A stretch of DNA of 64,000 nucleotides, taken from Sphingobacterium yanglingense (GTDB lineage: Bacteria > Bacteroidota > Bacteroidia > Sphingobacteriales > Sphingobacteriaceae). This document shows positions 45,081-54,378 of this stretch, one piece after another; positions within the stretch are counted from its first letter, which is position 1, and each line of letters starts with the position of its first letter. Below the pieces are notes generated by a model. It did not search any database and was not told where the DNA came from. It saw only the letters and a list, made by a program, of their open reading frames with translations. The position numbers were made by a program, and so were the translations under genes. The stretch spans positions 1 to 64,000 of the forward strand of contig NZ_SNYV01000004.1 in assembly GCF_004363245.1 (NCBI RefSeq), read 5' to 3'.

Positions 45081-46961
45081 ATGAGATTTTTAATAAAAGC
45101 CTTTAGTTTTCTTTTTGTTACCACTGTTTTAGTGGGCTGTAATGGCAATGGAAAGGTGGAGTATATTCCGGTCCAGGATTTTTTTGGCAAACCGGATCGT
45201 TTTAATTTTAGAGTGTCGCCTGACGGAAGGCACATTGCCTATCTGGGATTAGAGGATCATTGCCGTAATATTTTTGTGCTGGATATAGAAGAACCCGACT
45301 CTTCAAAGCAATTGACATATCAGAACAATATGAATGTCCAATATTTTTTTTGGATAGGTAAGGATAGTATTGTTTTTTCCAACACACAGTCCCATCAAGA
45401 TAGCTTACGTCTTTTTACCATAGATATTCATCATGAGGTAGCTCAGCCTTTATTCGCTCCTGCAAAGCATGAGCTAAGTTGGTTGAATCCGTTGCGGTCT
45501 AGGGATGGCGCTCTTCTAGCTGAAATGAATATTAGAGATTCTTCGGTATTTGATCTGTATCGCGTTCCTCTGGATGGCTCTGGACCGAAATTGATAGAGC
45601 TGAATCCCGGAAACATAAGTTCATGGTATGCCTCGGCGGACGGTAAAGTCAGATTGGCTCTAACAAGCGATAGTGTCGAAGATCAATTGCTGTATCGAGA
45701 ACAAGAAGGAGATCCCTATCATAAAGTCGTAGAGACAGATTTTGCGACAACAATACTTCCTCTTGGGCCCGTTAGGGACGATCATGGAGCGGTGTTCGCA
45801 ATGTCTAATGTCGGTAGGGATAAACTCGCCATTGTTAAGCTCGATTTGCGTACCGGTAGGGAAGAGCTCGTTGCAGAAAACAAGTATGTCGATATGAATA
45901 GAGAGGGCTATTCGTTTTCTAGAGAGGAAATGGTCTATACCACGGGACTGTTGAACAAAAAGGAGACACGTATTCTTAATAAGGATTTTAAAAAAATATA
46001 TTCAAAAATAACCAACAAGTTTGATGGGTATAACATTGATATAATAGATACCGATAGTGCTTTTAATACCGTATTGTTTAAAACCTATACGGACGTTGAT
46101 CCTGGTGGGATTTATTATTATTCCAAAAAGAAAGATAAGATTGTAGAGCTTTCTGTTATTAACCCTGCGCTGAATGGGAAGCGTCTTGCACCGATGGAGG
46201 AGGTTAGTTTTGACTCTAGGGATGGTAAAACCATCAAGGGGTATCTGACCTATCCACTTGTTAAAAAAGATTCGTATCCGGTTGTGGTGTTGATCCATGA
46301 TGGTCCGAATAGGAGAGATGTATGGGGCTTCAATGCTGAGGTACAGTTTTTGGCCAATCGCGGCTATGCGGTTTTTCAAGTCAATTATAGAGGGTCTGTG
46401 GGTTATGGAAAAGAGTTTTATACGGCTGGATTCAAACAGTGGGGAGGAGAGATTCAGAACGATATCAGTGATGGGGTCGCTTGGTTGATACATCAAGGTA
46501 TAGCCGACAAAAATAAGATAGCGATAATGGGAACCGGTTTCGGAGGGTATTCGGCATTATATGCAGCTTGTTTTAATCCTACGCTTTACAAATGTGCCAT
46601 TTCAGCTTCTGGTTACACTAATCTGTTTACCTATTTGAAAGAAATACCTCCTTATTATCAGCCTTATCTACAGCTTTACTATAATATTATCGGTGATCCG
46701 ACGAAAGAGTATGAGTTGTTTAAGGCTACATCGCCCTTGTTTCATGCGGAAAAAGTGAGAATGCCGATTTTGATGTTCCATGGGGGAAGGGATCGTTTCA
46801 ATAGCCTCACGGATGTCAATCAGTTTGTGCAAAAAGTGAAAAATAATAATGTCCCGGTGCGGTATGTATTTAAAGAAGATGAAGGCCGCAGGTTCAAGAA
46901 GGATGAGAACGTAATTGAATATTACCAAATGATTGAACAGTTCCTAAAAGAACAGCTATAG
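45081..46961 (+). CDS. S9 prolyl-oligopeptidase-like lipoprotein, catalytically degenerate
   Basis: This 626-residue protein has a lipoprotein signal (VLVGC, Cys20), a beta-propeller-like half (about 30-370; RVSPDGRHIAYLG) and a C-terminal alpha/beta-hydrolase domain (about 375-626; VVLIHDGPNRRDVWGF, FQVNYRGSVGYGKEF). The fold is that of S9 acylaminoacyl peptidases, but the nucleophile elbow reads GTGFGG with Gly486 where Ser is expected, and the His motif EGHGF reads EGRRF with Arg603. Only the acid Asp571 (HGGRDRF) remains. It should therefore bind rather than cleave. It is followed after 3 nt by a histidine kinase gene, so a sensory role is likely. Confidence 0.87.
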   Translation: MRFLIKAFSFLFVTTVLVGCNGNGKVEYIPVQDFFGKPDRFNFRVSPDGRHIAYLGLEDHCRNIFVLDIEEPDSSKQLTYQNNMNVQYFFWIGKDSIVFSNTQSHQDSLRLFTIDIHHEVAQPLFAPAKHELSWLNPLRSRDGALLAEMNIRDSSVFDLYRVPLDGSGPKLIELNPGNISSWYASADGKVRLALTSDSVEDQLLYREQEGDPYHKVVETDFATTILPLGPVRDDHGAVFAMSNVGRDKLAIVKLDLRTGREELVAENKYVDMNREGYSFSREEMVYTTGLLNKKETRILNKDFKKIYSKITNKFDGYNIDIIDTDSAFNTVLFKTYTDVDPGGIYYYSKKKDKIVELSVINPALNGKRLAPMEEVSFDSRDGKTIKGYLTYPLVKKDSYPVVVLIHDGPNRRDVWGFNAEVQFLANRGYAVFQVNYRGSVGYGKEFYTAGFKQWGGEIQNDISDGVAWLIHQGIADKNKIAIMGTGFGGYSALYAACFNPTLYKCAISASGYTNLFTYLKEIPPYYQPYLQLYYNIIGDPTKEYELFKATSPLFHAEKVRMPILMFHGGRDRFNSLTDVNQFVQKVKNNNVPVRYVFKEDEGRRFKKDENVIEYYQMIEQFLKEQL

Positions 46962-46964
46962 CTA

Positions 46965-48638
46965 ATGGGAAACTTTGGTTTGCAATATCGAAAGAATTTA
47001 GGCCTTTTAATCACATTTTTGGTCTTGGTCACAGTGTTGTTCGTGACGTCCGCTTTTTTTGCGCGCAAAATGACCACGAATTTTGTGGAGACCGAATTCA
47101 GTAATAAGAAAGTTGAGGTTTTTGATGAGTTCATCAAACCATTTAATGATTTTTTTACTTCCAAGGTCCCTGAGATATCCTATTATCAAGGTTATATCGA
47201 TTCTGCACAGGCTGCAGAGTTCTCTAATACAGTATTACGACGTTATCCCTTTGTGAGTAATGTTAATTTTTCCGATGTAGTATTTACCAATAGAGATACA
47301 TTGGGCAAAGGTCTCCGATTTAATAACTTAGGTATTTCACTGCGTAATTCCTATATCTTTAAGCTGGACGCTGAGAATCGGTTTATTGGTGTGCATCAGA
47401 GTTCGGAAGATTATAAGAACTATGCTGAAGACTTTAACAATATGATGCTTAAGTTGGCTGGTTTCTTGGATCGGGTCTCGGACTCGACAAAATTAACAGA
47501 CAATGATATCTATAAGGTATTCTATACGTTACAGCCGGGTAAGATTTCCTATTTAAATATTCCGAGGATGTCTGATATTATGGCTTACAAGTCCATGATG
47601 CGCTTTGAGGATTTGCCAAAGAGTGATTATGAACAGGATTTGTTTGTGTTTGCCATAGAGCCGCGTAAGATGGCTATTCTGAATAAGTATCCAAATCTCT
47701 ACGAAGATATTGTTATTAAGCCGATCGTGGATCAGTACGTTGTCAAGAATGCAGCTTATCTGAGCACGGAATTGGCTCTGCCAGGAGCCTTGTCCGATTA
47801 TAAATTGCAGTTTGAAGCTTCTAGAGAGTTTATTCAGCATGATATTAATAGGCGATTCTTTCCTGTAGTAGTTGGGCTTTCTTTGATTTATCTAATTCTT
47901 TTGATGGTAGGCTATTTGGTCTATCGGAATGTGATGATCAATAGCCGCCTGTATCAACTTCAATATGATTTTATTAATAACCTGACTCACGAGTTCAAAA
48001 CTCCTGTCAGTGTTATCAAAATAGCCGGTAATAATATAAAGAGTGCCGATAAACTATCCGATACCGAGCGGAATATGTACGGACGGATTCTAGATCAGGA
48101 AGCGGACAAACTGAATGCCTTAATGAATAAGCTTTTGTCCTTTGCTCAGATTGAGAATAAATCCATTAAGTTTAATGGCGAGTATATTGAATTGAATGAG
48201 TTCTGTCAGCATATATTTGATGCGACACACATCAAGTATCCCGATCTGCAGTTGAATTATAAAATTGATGTGAAAGATGAGATGTATGCAGATCCGGTTC
48301 TGTTGACGAGTGTTTTTCAAAATCTAATTGATAATGCGTATAAGTATTCTGCTCCTGATCGAAAGGTTTTGGACATCAGAGTGCAACAAAACAAAAAGAA
48401 TTTTGTTATTTTATTTAAAGATCGTGGAATTGGTATAGATAAGAAAGAATTTAATAGTATTTTTAAAAAGTTTTACCGCGTCAAGAACCAATTTAACCAG
48501 CAAGGAAGTATTGGTTTGGGATTGGCCTTTTGTAAAGAGATCACAGCGTTTATGGGAGGGGATATAAAAGTGGACAGCCAAATGAATGTTGGTACGGTTT
48601 TTACACTTAGTTTTCCTGTAGAAGTTAAAAAAGCATAA
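46965..48638 (+). CDS. Membrane sensor histidine kinase
   Basis: This 557-residue protein has two membrane helices (about 10-31 and 298-320) enclosing a ~265-residue extracytoplasmic sensor, then HisKA with His342 (THEFKTPVSV), N-box FQNLIDNAYKYSA, G1 DRGIGID and G2 GLGLAFCKE. No HAMP domain is evident. All kinase motifs are intact. It lies 3 nt behind the S9-like lipoprotein and 3 nt before the response regulator, forming one operon; the lipoprotein may present a ligand to its periplasmic domain. Confidence 0.92.
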   Translation: MGNFGLQYRKNLGLLITFLVLVTVLFVTSAFFARKMTTNFVETEFSNKKVEVFDEFIKPFNDFFTSKVPEISYYQGYIDSAQAAEFSNTVLRRYPFVSNVNFSDVVFTNRDTLGKGLRFNNLGISLRNSYIFKLDAENRFIGVHQSSEDYKNYAEDFNNMMLKLAGFLDRVSDSTKLTDNDIYKVFYTLQPGKISYLNIPRMSDIMAYKSMMRFEDLPKSDYEQDLFVFAIEPRKMAILNKYPNLYEDIVIKPIVDQYVVKNAAYLSTELALPGALSDYKLQFEASREFIQHDINRRFFPVVVGLSLIYLILLMVGYLVYRNVMINSRLYQLQYDFINNLTHEFKTPVSVIKIAGNNIKSADKLSDTERNMYGRILDQEADKLNALMNKLLSFAQIENKSIKFNGEYIELNEFCQHIFDATHIKYPDLQLNYKIDVKDEMYADPVLLTSVFQNLIDNAYKYSAPDRKVLDIRVQQNKKNFVILFKDRGIGIDKKEFNSIFKKFYRVKNQFNQQGSIGLGLAFCKEITAFMGGDIKVDSQMNVGTVFTLSFPVEVKKA

Positions 48639-48641
48639 ATT

Positions 48642-49337
48642 ATGGAAAAAGATATTACGGTTGCAGTTGTAGAAGATGATGAAAACTTACGTTTTTTAGT
48701 AAGTCATCGTTTACAGACAGAGAATTATAAAGTCATCCAAGTAGGAAATGGGTTGGAGGCAGAAAAGTTAATCTTAGAGCTTCAACCAGATATCGTATTG
48801 TTGGATTGGATGCTTCCCGGCAAAGAAGGTATTGAAGTCTGTCAGGCTGTACGCAAGGAAGGGTTTGAAAACATCATTATTATGATGACGGCCAAATCCC
48901 AAGATGTAGACAAAATAGACGCCTACAGCTATGGCATCACAGACTATATCACCAAGCCTTTCAATATGGATGTACTGGTGGCCATGATTGAGAACAAGGT
49001 GCGTTTCTTCGTTCCTAAGAGCAATAATAAAGACGTGCATGTCTTTGGGAATACCGAGCATCATCCACAGATCCACTCATTGGTTAGGGATGGCAAAAAG
49101 ATTGAATTGACAATCTTGGAAAACCGTATTCTTTTACATTTTCTACAGAATATGGGAAGAGAGATTACCCGGGAGGAGCTTATGGAAGTGGTCTGGGGAT
49201 ACAGTTCCAATGTTAATACCAGGACCTTAGATATGCACGTGGTCCGTTTACGCAAGAAAATCGAGAATAATCCCGATAAACCGACTTACCTACAGACTGT
49301 CAGAGGTTTAGGGTATAAGTTTGTCGATGAAGAATAA
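48642..49337 (+). CDS. OmpR family response regulator
   Basis: This 231-residue protein has a receiver domain with phospho-acceptor Asp55 (VLLDWMLPGKEG), Thr and Lys switch residues (MMTAK, ITKPF), and a C-terminal winged helix (about 130-230; TRTLDMHVVRLRKKIE). It should be phosphorylated by the kinase encoded just upstream and control transcription. A strong terminator follows at 49388. Confidence 0.93.
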   Translation: MEKDITVAVVEDDENLRFLVSHRLQTENYKVIQVGNGLEAEKLILELQPDIVLLDWMLPGKEGIEVCQAVRKEGFENIIIMMTAKSQDVDKIDAYSYGITDYITKPFNMDVLVAMIENKVRFFVPKSNNKDVHVFGNTEHHPQIHSLVRDGKKIELTILENRILLHFLQNMGREITREELMEVVWGYSSNVNTRTLDMHVVRLRKKIENNPDKPTYLQTVRGLGYKFVDEE

Positions 49338-49387
49338 TTTGATGGATTTGGATAATTAAAACGTTTTAATTATCTTCGTCAATATCG

Positions 49388-49437
49388 AACAAGACCACTC
49401 TTTCGGAATGAGGAAAGAGTGGTCTTGTTTCTTTTTT
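49388..49437 (+). terminator. Terminator of the S9-like/kinase/regulator operon
   Basis: A 17-bp perfect stem (49388-49404 with 49413-49429; core AAGACCACTCTTTC) closes an 8-nt loop and is followed by a T-rich run. Confidence 0.88.
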
Positions 49438-49478
49438 ATTAAGAATTAGTATTTACTATTTAAGTTAATTGAATAATT

Positions 49479-49952
49479 ATGGCGGAAGTAACTTATTACA
49501 CAGAAGACGGGTTAGCGAAGTTAAAAGAAGAACTACAGTACCTAAAAACTGAAGGAAGGGCTAAAATAGCCAATGCCATCGCAGAAGCTAGGGACAAAGG
49601 TGACTTGTCAGAAAATGCAGAATATGATGCTGCAAAAGAGGCACAGGGACTACATGAGGCAAAGATTGCCAAATTGGAAGATGTGTTGGCAAGTGCACGA
49701 TTAATCGATGAATCTAAATTAGATCTTTCCAAAGTATTGGCCCTTTCTATCGTTAAGATAAAGAACAAGAAAAACGGAGCGGAGATGACATATCAATTGG
49801 TATCGGAGACCGAAGCGGATCTAAAAGCCGGTAAGATATCTGTTAAATCTCCTATCGCGCAGGGATTGTTAGGTAAATCTGTTGGAGACGTTGCTAAAGT
49901 GAATGTACCAGCAGGTGAAATCGAACTTGAGATATTGGATATTTCTAGATAA
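49479..49952 (+). CDS. greA: Transcription elongation factor GreA
   Basis: This 157-residue protein has the N-terminal coiled coil (about 8-75; GDLSENAEYDAAKEAQ at the hairpin tip with the acidic residues) and the C-terminal FKBP-like domain ending SPIAQGLLGKSVGD. It rescues backtracked RNA polymerase by stimulating transcript cleavage. Length is normal and the gene is monocistronic. Confidence 0.95.
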   Translation: MAEVTYYTEDGLAKLKEELQYLKTEGRAKIANAIAEARDKGDLSENAEYDAAKEAQGLHEAKIAKLEDVLASARLIDESKLDLSKVLALSIVKIKNKKNGAEMTYQLVSETEADLKAGKISVKSPIAQGLLGKSVGDVAKVNVPAGEIELEILDISR

Positions 49953-50010
49953 TATTTAAGATAGGTTATGAGCGGACTGCCATAACCGCTCTCATAACTT
50001 TATAATTCAA

Positions 50011-50048
50011 CGGGAGAGCCATAGTTTCTGTGGCTCTCCCGCTTTTTT
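50011..50048 (+). terminator. Terminator of greA
   Basis: An 11-bp perfect stem CGGGAGAGCCA (50011-50021) pairs with 50031-50041 and is followed by CTTTTTT. A second hairpin lies directly upstream at 49965-49998. Confidence 0.88.
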
Positions 50049-50140
50049 GGGGAGTTTTGTCTATGTGTGCATAATGTCAGAAAAAATAGGAGGTTCCAAC
50101 TTTCATTGTAGTTTATGCAAATACTTGTTGAAGGTTTTGT

Positions 50141-50148
50141 TATATTTG
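50141..50148 (+). promoter_or_regulatory. -7 promoter element of the HIT-DedA-ppa operon
   Basis: TATATTTG (TAnnTTTG) lies 24 nt before the HIT gene start. The nearest TTG upstream is only 13 nt away, so the -33 box is unclear. Confidence 0.5.
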
Positions 50149-50172
50149 TTCATTGATCAACTTGAAAGATAA

Positions 50173-50586
50173 ATGTCTACAATATTTTCAAAGATTATTT
50201 CTGGCGAGATACCAGCCTATAAAGTTGCTGAAAGCAATGATTATTTGGCTTTTTTAGATATTTCTCCGCTTACTCCAGGACATGTATTGGTTATCCCAAA
50301 GACGGAAACTGATTATATATTCGATATTAACGACGATGAGTATATGGGAATGTGGGTATTTGCCAAAATTGTAGCCCAAGGCATAAAGAAAGTGTTCCCT
50401 TGCCGAAAAGTCGGAGTAGCAGTTGTCGGTTTAGAGGTAGCACACGCTCATATACATCTTATCCCGCTTAATGAAGTGAGCGATATGAATTTTGAAAAGG
50501 CAAAATTGTCTTTACCTACAGAGGAAATGACTAAGATAGCGGATGATATCCGTCACGCAGTGGTCTCTATCACTAATGGCGAGTAG
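50173..50586 (+). CDS. HIT family nucleotide-binding hydrolase
   Basis: This 137-residue protein has the histidine triad His91-Ala-His93-Ile-His95 (HAHIHLIP) and the family N-terminus (FSKIISGEIPAYKVAE). HIT (Hint/YcfF-like) enzymes hydrolyse AMP-linked substrates such as adenosine phosphoramidates. It opens the row HIT - DedA - ppa - CNNM - rsmE; the gap to DedA is 34 nt. Confidence 0.92.
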   Translation: MSTIFSKIISGEIPAYKVAESNDYLAFLDISPLTPGHVLVIPKTETDYIFDINDDEYMGMWVFAKIVAQGIKKVFPCRKVGVAVVGLEVAHAHIHLIPLNEVSDMNFEKAKLSLPTEEMTKIADDIRHAVVSITNGE

Positions 50587-50620
50587 TCAAAGCCTCATAC
50601 TCGTATCCTAACAAAGAAAT

Positions 50621-51271
50621 ATGCAAGAATTTTTAGTGTCATTTCAACAATTATTGGACGCTGAGTACTTATTAAGTCATGGCGGGTTCTATATTGTTTG
50701 TTTAATTGTATTTGCAGAGACCGGACTCTTCTTTGGCTTTTTTCTGCCGGGGGATTATCTTTTATTTTTAGCGGGGTTATTCTGTGCACTCAATAAGATT
50801 GATGTAGGTATTACGACCATGTATTTTGGTATCTTAGGAGCAGGTATCTTGGGTAATTTTGCAGGCTATTGGTTTGGATATCGAACGGGGCCCATGCTCT
50901 TCAAGCGGAAGGATTCGTTGATTTTCAAACGGAAATACGTCGTCATGGCTGAAGAGTTTTATCAGAAATATGGTGGTACAGCATTAGTTATAGGGCGGTT
51001 TGTGCCAATTATTCGTACATTTGCGCCAATATTTGCTGGAGTGGTTAAGTTGGACTTTAAGAAATTTGTGCTTTATAACGTTTTAGGCGCATTTATCTGG
51101 GTGTCCGTCTTGACTCTTTCGGGATATTATTTGGGGGAGCTTTTCCCTTCTATCATTAATTATGTAGAGTATATTATTGTCGGTATGATTGTTATTGCTT
51201 TCTTACCTATAATTATTGCTTTACTAAAACGATGGATAAAAGGCCAAAAAGAAAAAAAAGAAACAAAATAA
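50621..51271 (+). CDS. DedA family membrane protein
   Basis: This 216-residue protein has four to five membrane helices and DedA/SNARE-associated motifs: GFFLPGDYLLFLAG near residue 47 and GRFVPIIRTFAPIFAG near 126, with the membrane-embedded acidic and arginine residues. The family takes part in lipid (undecaprenyl phosphate or phospholipid) flipping and in proton-driven membrane balance. It has a Lys-rich tail, and ppa follows after 15 nt. Confidence 0.9.
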   Translation: MQEFLVSFQQLLDAEYLLSHGGFYIVCLIVFAETGLFFGFFLPGDYLLFLAGLFCALNKIDVGITTMYFGILGAGILGNFAGYWFGYRTGPMLFKRKDSLIFKRKYVVMAEEFYQKYGGTALVIGRFVPIIRTFAPIFAGVVKLDFKKFVLYNVLGAFIWVSVLTLSGYYLGELFPSIINYVEYIIVGMIVIAFLPIIIALLKRWIKGQKEKKETK

Positions 51272-51286
51272 ACAGTAAATATATTA

Positions 51287-51829
51287 ATGAGTACACAACA
51301 CCCTTGGCACCAAGTTTCTCCTGGTGAGGACCTGCCAAATTCCGTAAATGCTATTATAGAAATACCTAAAGGATCGAAAGCGAAATACGAAATCGATAAG
51401 GATAGCGGCTTACTAAAATTGGATAGAGTTTTATTCTCTTCAGTGATGTATCCTGCAAACTACGGCTTCATCCCTCAAACTTACTGTGATGATAAAGATC
51501 CATTAGATATTTTGGTTCTTTGTTCTGTGGATGTCGTTCCTATGAGCCTTATCGAAGCTAAAGTTATTGGTGTAATGCACATGATCGATGGCGGTGAACA
51601 AGATGACAAGATTATTGCTGTAGCAAAAAATGATATGTCTGTTAATCACATTAACGATCTTTCTGAATTACCTCCGCATACGATGAAAGAGATTGTACGT
51701 TTCTTCCAGGATTACAAAGCCCTAGAAGGTAAAAATGTAACAATTGAAAATTTATATGGCCGTACTTACGCTCAAAATGTTATCTTAGAGAGTATTGAGT
51801 TGTACAACAAAGATATAAGAAACAAATAA
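51287..51829 (+). CDS. ppa: Inorganic pyrophosphatase (family I)
   Basis: This 180-residue protein has the soluble family I motif [11 protein letters not shown] with the three Mg-binding aspartates, and [14 protein letters not shown] upstream. It hydrolyses pyrophosphate and so pulls biosynthetic reactions forward. It lies in a tight gene row (15 nt before, 6 nt behind). Confidence 0.95.
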   Translation: MSTQHPWHQVSPGEDLPNSVNAIIEIPKGSKAKYEIDKDSGLLKLDRVLFSSVMYPANYGFIPQTYCDDKDPLDILVLCSVDVVPMSLIEAKVIGVMHMIDGGEQDDKIIAVAKNDMSVNHINDLSELPPHTMKEIVRFFQDYKALEGKNVTIENLYGRTYAQNVILESIELYNKDIRNK

Positions 51830-51835
51830 CCCCTG

Positions 51836-53149
51836 ATGGCCCTCGATATTTTTTGGACAATTTTTTTAGTTTTTGCAAACGGTTTTTTTGTTGCTGCTGA
51901 GTTTGCTATAGTAAAGGTAAGAGCATCTCAAATTGAGTTGCAGGCAAAGTCGGGTAGCAATGTCGCTAAAATTGCGAAAAATATTACAGAGCATTTGGAT
52001 AAATACCTAGCTGCTACGCAGCTAGGTATTACTTTAGCTTCTCTAGGCTTAGGGTGGAAGGGTGAAGCTGTAATGACACAGCTCGTATCCCAGCTATTTG
52101 CGTATCTGCAAGTAGATGTATCGCAAGGGTGGGCCAAATGGGCTGGATTTGCAATCGCATTCGGTACTATCACGTTTCTACATGTTGTATTGGGTGAGCT
52201 CGCACCAAAATCCATTGCGATTCAAAAGCCTGTAGCGACGACCATGAAAGTTGCTATTCCTTTACGTATTTTTTCTTGGGTATTAATGCCTTTAATTTAC
52301 GTTTTTAACGGATTTGCTAACTTTTTATTGAGGTTGGTAGGTATACACCCCAATCCTCACGATTCGACGCACTCTTCCGAAGAGCTTCAATACCTTTTAG
52401 AAAAAGGAAAGGAGTCTGGGGCGTTGAATACTTCAGAACATGAGCTTATTAAGAATGTCTTTGACTTTAATGAACGTGTCGTAAAAAACATTATGGTACC
52501 CCGTACCAAGATAATCGCTGTGGAGATTGATGATTCTGCCGAAGAGTTCATTAATACGGTTACAGAAGAAGGTTACTCCCGTATTCCTATTTATGATGAT
52601 AATATTGATCAGATAGTAGGGGTGGTACACACCAAAGATATCCTTCCCTTATTGGTTAAAGGGAAAGAGGTAGTCTTAAAAAATATAATGCGTAAGCCTT
52701 ACTTTATTCCTGAGACAAAGAAAATCAATGATTTGATGACGGAGTTTCAGTTAAAGCGCATTCAGATTGCATTTGTTCTAGATGAATTTGGTGGTACTTC
52801 CGGTATGGTTACCTTGGAAGATATTGTCGAAGAACTGGTTGGAGAGATACAGGATGAGTATGACGAGGAAACACCTGTTGTCGAGCGTATTTCCGAAACG
52901 GAGTACATGGTAGATGCTGGTGCTTCTGTACACGATTCTAACGGTTATCTACCTTTGGAACTTCCAGAAAGCTCGGATTATGATACCATAGCTGGATTGG
53001 TCAGCCACGTGTTTGAGAAAATCCCTGATGTCGGCGAATCTACAGAGGAGTTTGGTTATGTGTTTACCATTATGAAAAAGACACAACAAAACATCGAGTT
53101 TGTGAAATTGGATTTGGTAGAGACGGCCAATGATGATGACGACGAATAA
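51836..53149 (+). CDS. CNNM/CorC (hemolysin-type) transporter with CBS domains
   Basis: This 437-residue protein has an N-terminal CNNM/DUF21 domain of about four membrane helices (1-180; FFVAAEFAIVKVRASQ), two CBS domains (about 215-335; NIMVPRTKIIAVEI, DQIVGVVHTKDILPL) and a C-terminal CorC_HlyC domain (about 350-430). The family is linked to Mg2+/Co2+ efflux and magnesium balance; 'hemolysin' is a historical label. It lies between ppa and rsmE. Confidence 0.9.
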   Translation: MALDIFWTIFLVFANGFFVAAEFAIVKVRASQIELQAKSGSNVAKIAKNITEHLDKYLAATQLGITLASLGLGWKGEAVMTQLVSQLFAYLQVDVSQGWAKWAGFAIAFGTITFLHVVLGELAPKSIAIQKPVATTMKVAIPLRIFSWVLMPLIYVFNGFANFLLRLVGIHPNPHDSTHSSEELQYLLEKGKESGALNTSEHELIKNVFDFNERVVKNIMVPRTKIIAVEIDDSAEEFINTVTEEGYSRIPIYDDNIDQIVGVVHTKDILPLLVKGKEVVLKNIMRKPYFIPETKKINDLMTEFQLKRIQIAFVLDEFGGTSGMVTLEDIVEELVGEIQDEYDEETPVVERISETEYMVDAGASVHDSNGYLPLELPESSDYDTIAGLVSHVFEKIPDVGESTEEFGYVFTIMKKTQQNIEFVKLDLVETANDDDDE

Positions 53150-53154
53150 GTATA

Positions 53155-53868
53155 ATGCAGCTTTTTTACACCCCTGATATAGAACCCCATCATGCCGCTT
53201 TTCTTCTGAATGAAGAAGAAAGCAAACACGCTGTTAGAGTATTACGGCTACAGGTCGGAGATACCATACATCTTGTTGATGGGAGAGGTGGGCTATATGA
53301 AACCGAAATATTGGATGCGCATCCCAAGCGCACGAGTCTAAAGATATTAAAGGTTCAGACCGAATTTGGGATATTGCCCTATCGTTTACATATGGTAGTG
53401 GCTCCGACAAAGAATATGGATAGACTGGAGTGGTTCTTAGAGAAAGCTACTGAAGTCGGGTTGCATGAGTTTACTCCCATAATCTGTGAGCATTCCGAAA
53501 GGAAAGAAGTGAAGGTAGAGCGTTTAGAGAAAGTTGCAATTTCTGCGATGAAACAATCTTTAAAAGCATATATGCCTCGAGTAAACCCAGCTATTTCTTT
53601 CCATAAATTTATACAACAAGCAACTGAAACGAGAACCAATAAAGGGCTTGCACATTGTGTCGATGCGGAGAAGAAATATATCGCTACGGCTTTTGAGCCT
53701 AAAGGTGATTACTTGTTGCTCATAGGTCCTGAGGGAGATTTCTCCGAAAAAGAAATAAGCCAGGCATTAGATGCTGGCTTTATTCCTATTTCCTTGGGTG
53801 ATGCGAGGTTACGTACCGAAACGGCAGCACTCGCTTCTACAATCGAAGTGTCTTTATTGAATCGCTAA
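53155..53868 (+). CDS. rsmE: 16S rRNA (uracil1498-N3)-methyltransferase
   Basis: This 237-residue SPOUT methyltransferase has an N-terminal PUA-like domain (NEEESKHAVRVLRLQVGD) and the knot motifs LLIGPEGDFSEKEI and LGDARLRTETAALAS. It methylates U1498 of 16S rRNA. It starts 5 nt behind the CNNM gene and its stop codon overlaps that of the convergent DUF3299-like gene, so the two transcripts must share 3' sequence. Confidence 0.93.
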   Translation: MQLFYTPDIEPHHAAFLLNEEESKHAVRVLRLQVGDTIHLVDGRGGLYETEILDAHPKRTSLKILKVQTEFGILPYRLHMVVAPTKNMDRLEWFLEKATEVGLHEFTPIICEHSERKEVKVERLEKVAISAMKQSLKAYMPRVNPAISFHKFIQQATETRTNKGLAHCVDAEKKYIATAFEPKGDYLLLIGPEGDFSEKEISQALDAGFIPISLGDARLRTETAALASTIEVSLLNR

Positions 53869-54347
53869 CGGATTAGTTCTGCTTCGAATAGCTGTATCTC
53901 TGCATTTCCTTTGAGCGGTTCTGGATTGAATTTCATCTTCCCCTTAATCTTAATAGGCTCCTCCGTATACTTGATACTTCCTTTTTTCATAAATATTTCG
54001 ACCATTGGGGGGATACCGTTGGTTCCACAGAATTGACATTGTGCAATTGGTAGTACCGATAACATAAAAGTGCTGTGGTTTCGGCCACTCGTAAGCGGTA
54101 CGATATATCCCGGCAAGTCCACAATTTTGTTCTCCAGTTTTTTCAGCTCTGGCGGATAATGCGGAGTATAAACCTTTTTGTTGCCCTCTGTACTGACTTT
54201 GTACATCATTTTGTCGATGGCTTCCCAGGTATTGTTCATCATCGGAGTGTGATCCGGAACATTGAGGTTGGGATAATCTTTTATCTGAGCATTTGAAATC
54301 AATGTGCTCAGCAAAAGAAAGTTTAGTATTAGAAATAATTTGTTCAT
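53865..54347 (-). CDS. Exported DUF3299-like protein
   Basis: This 160-residue protein has a signal peptide (residues 1-20, ending SNAQ) and a core KIVDLPGYIVPLTSGRNHST, then CQFC and a PPMVEIFM segment, resembling DUF3299 proteins (LPGY.VPL, a cysteine, then P-rich element). It is the third gene behind an ABC ATPase and a His-rich permease, the same order as Pseudomonas aeruginosa PA4064-PA4066, a zinc-starvation cluster (from memory). The CxxC may bind metal. The family call is tentative. Confidence 0.65.
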   Translation of the reverse strand: MNKLFLILNFLLLSTLISNAQIKDYPNLNVPDHTPMMNNTWEAIDKMMYKVSTEGNKKVYTPHYPPELKKLENKIVDLPGYIVPLTSGRNHSTFMLSVLPIAQCQFCGTNGIPPMVEIFMKKGSIKYTEEPIKIKGKMKFNPEPLKGNAEIQLFEAELIR

Positions 54348-54378
54348 TCTCTGTATTGTCTATGCTTCTATCCTTTTA

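Noticed and set aside
46002..46496. A 164-codon minus-strand frame inside the S9-like gene
   Set aside because: No family resemblance or codon signal; the plus-strand protein is continuous and clearly homologous to S9 peptidases.
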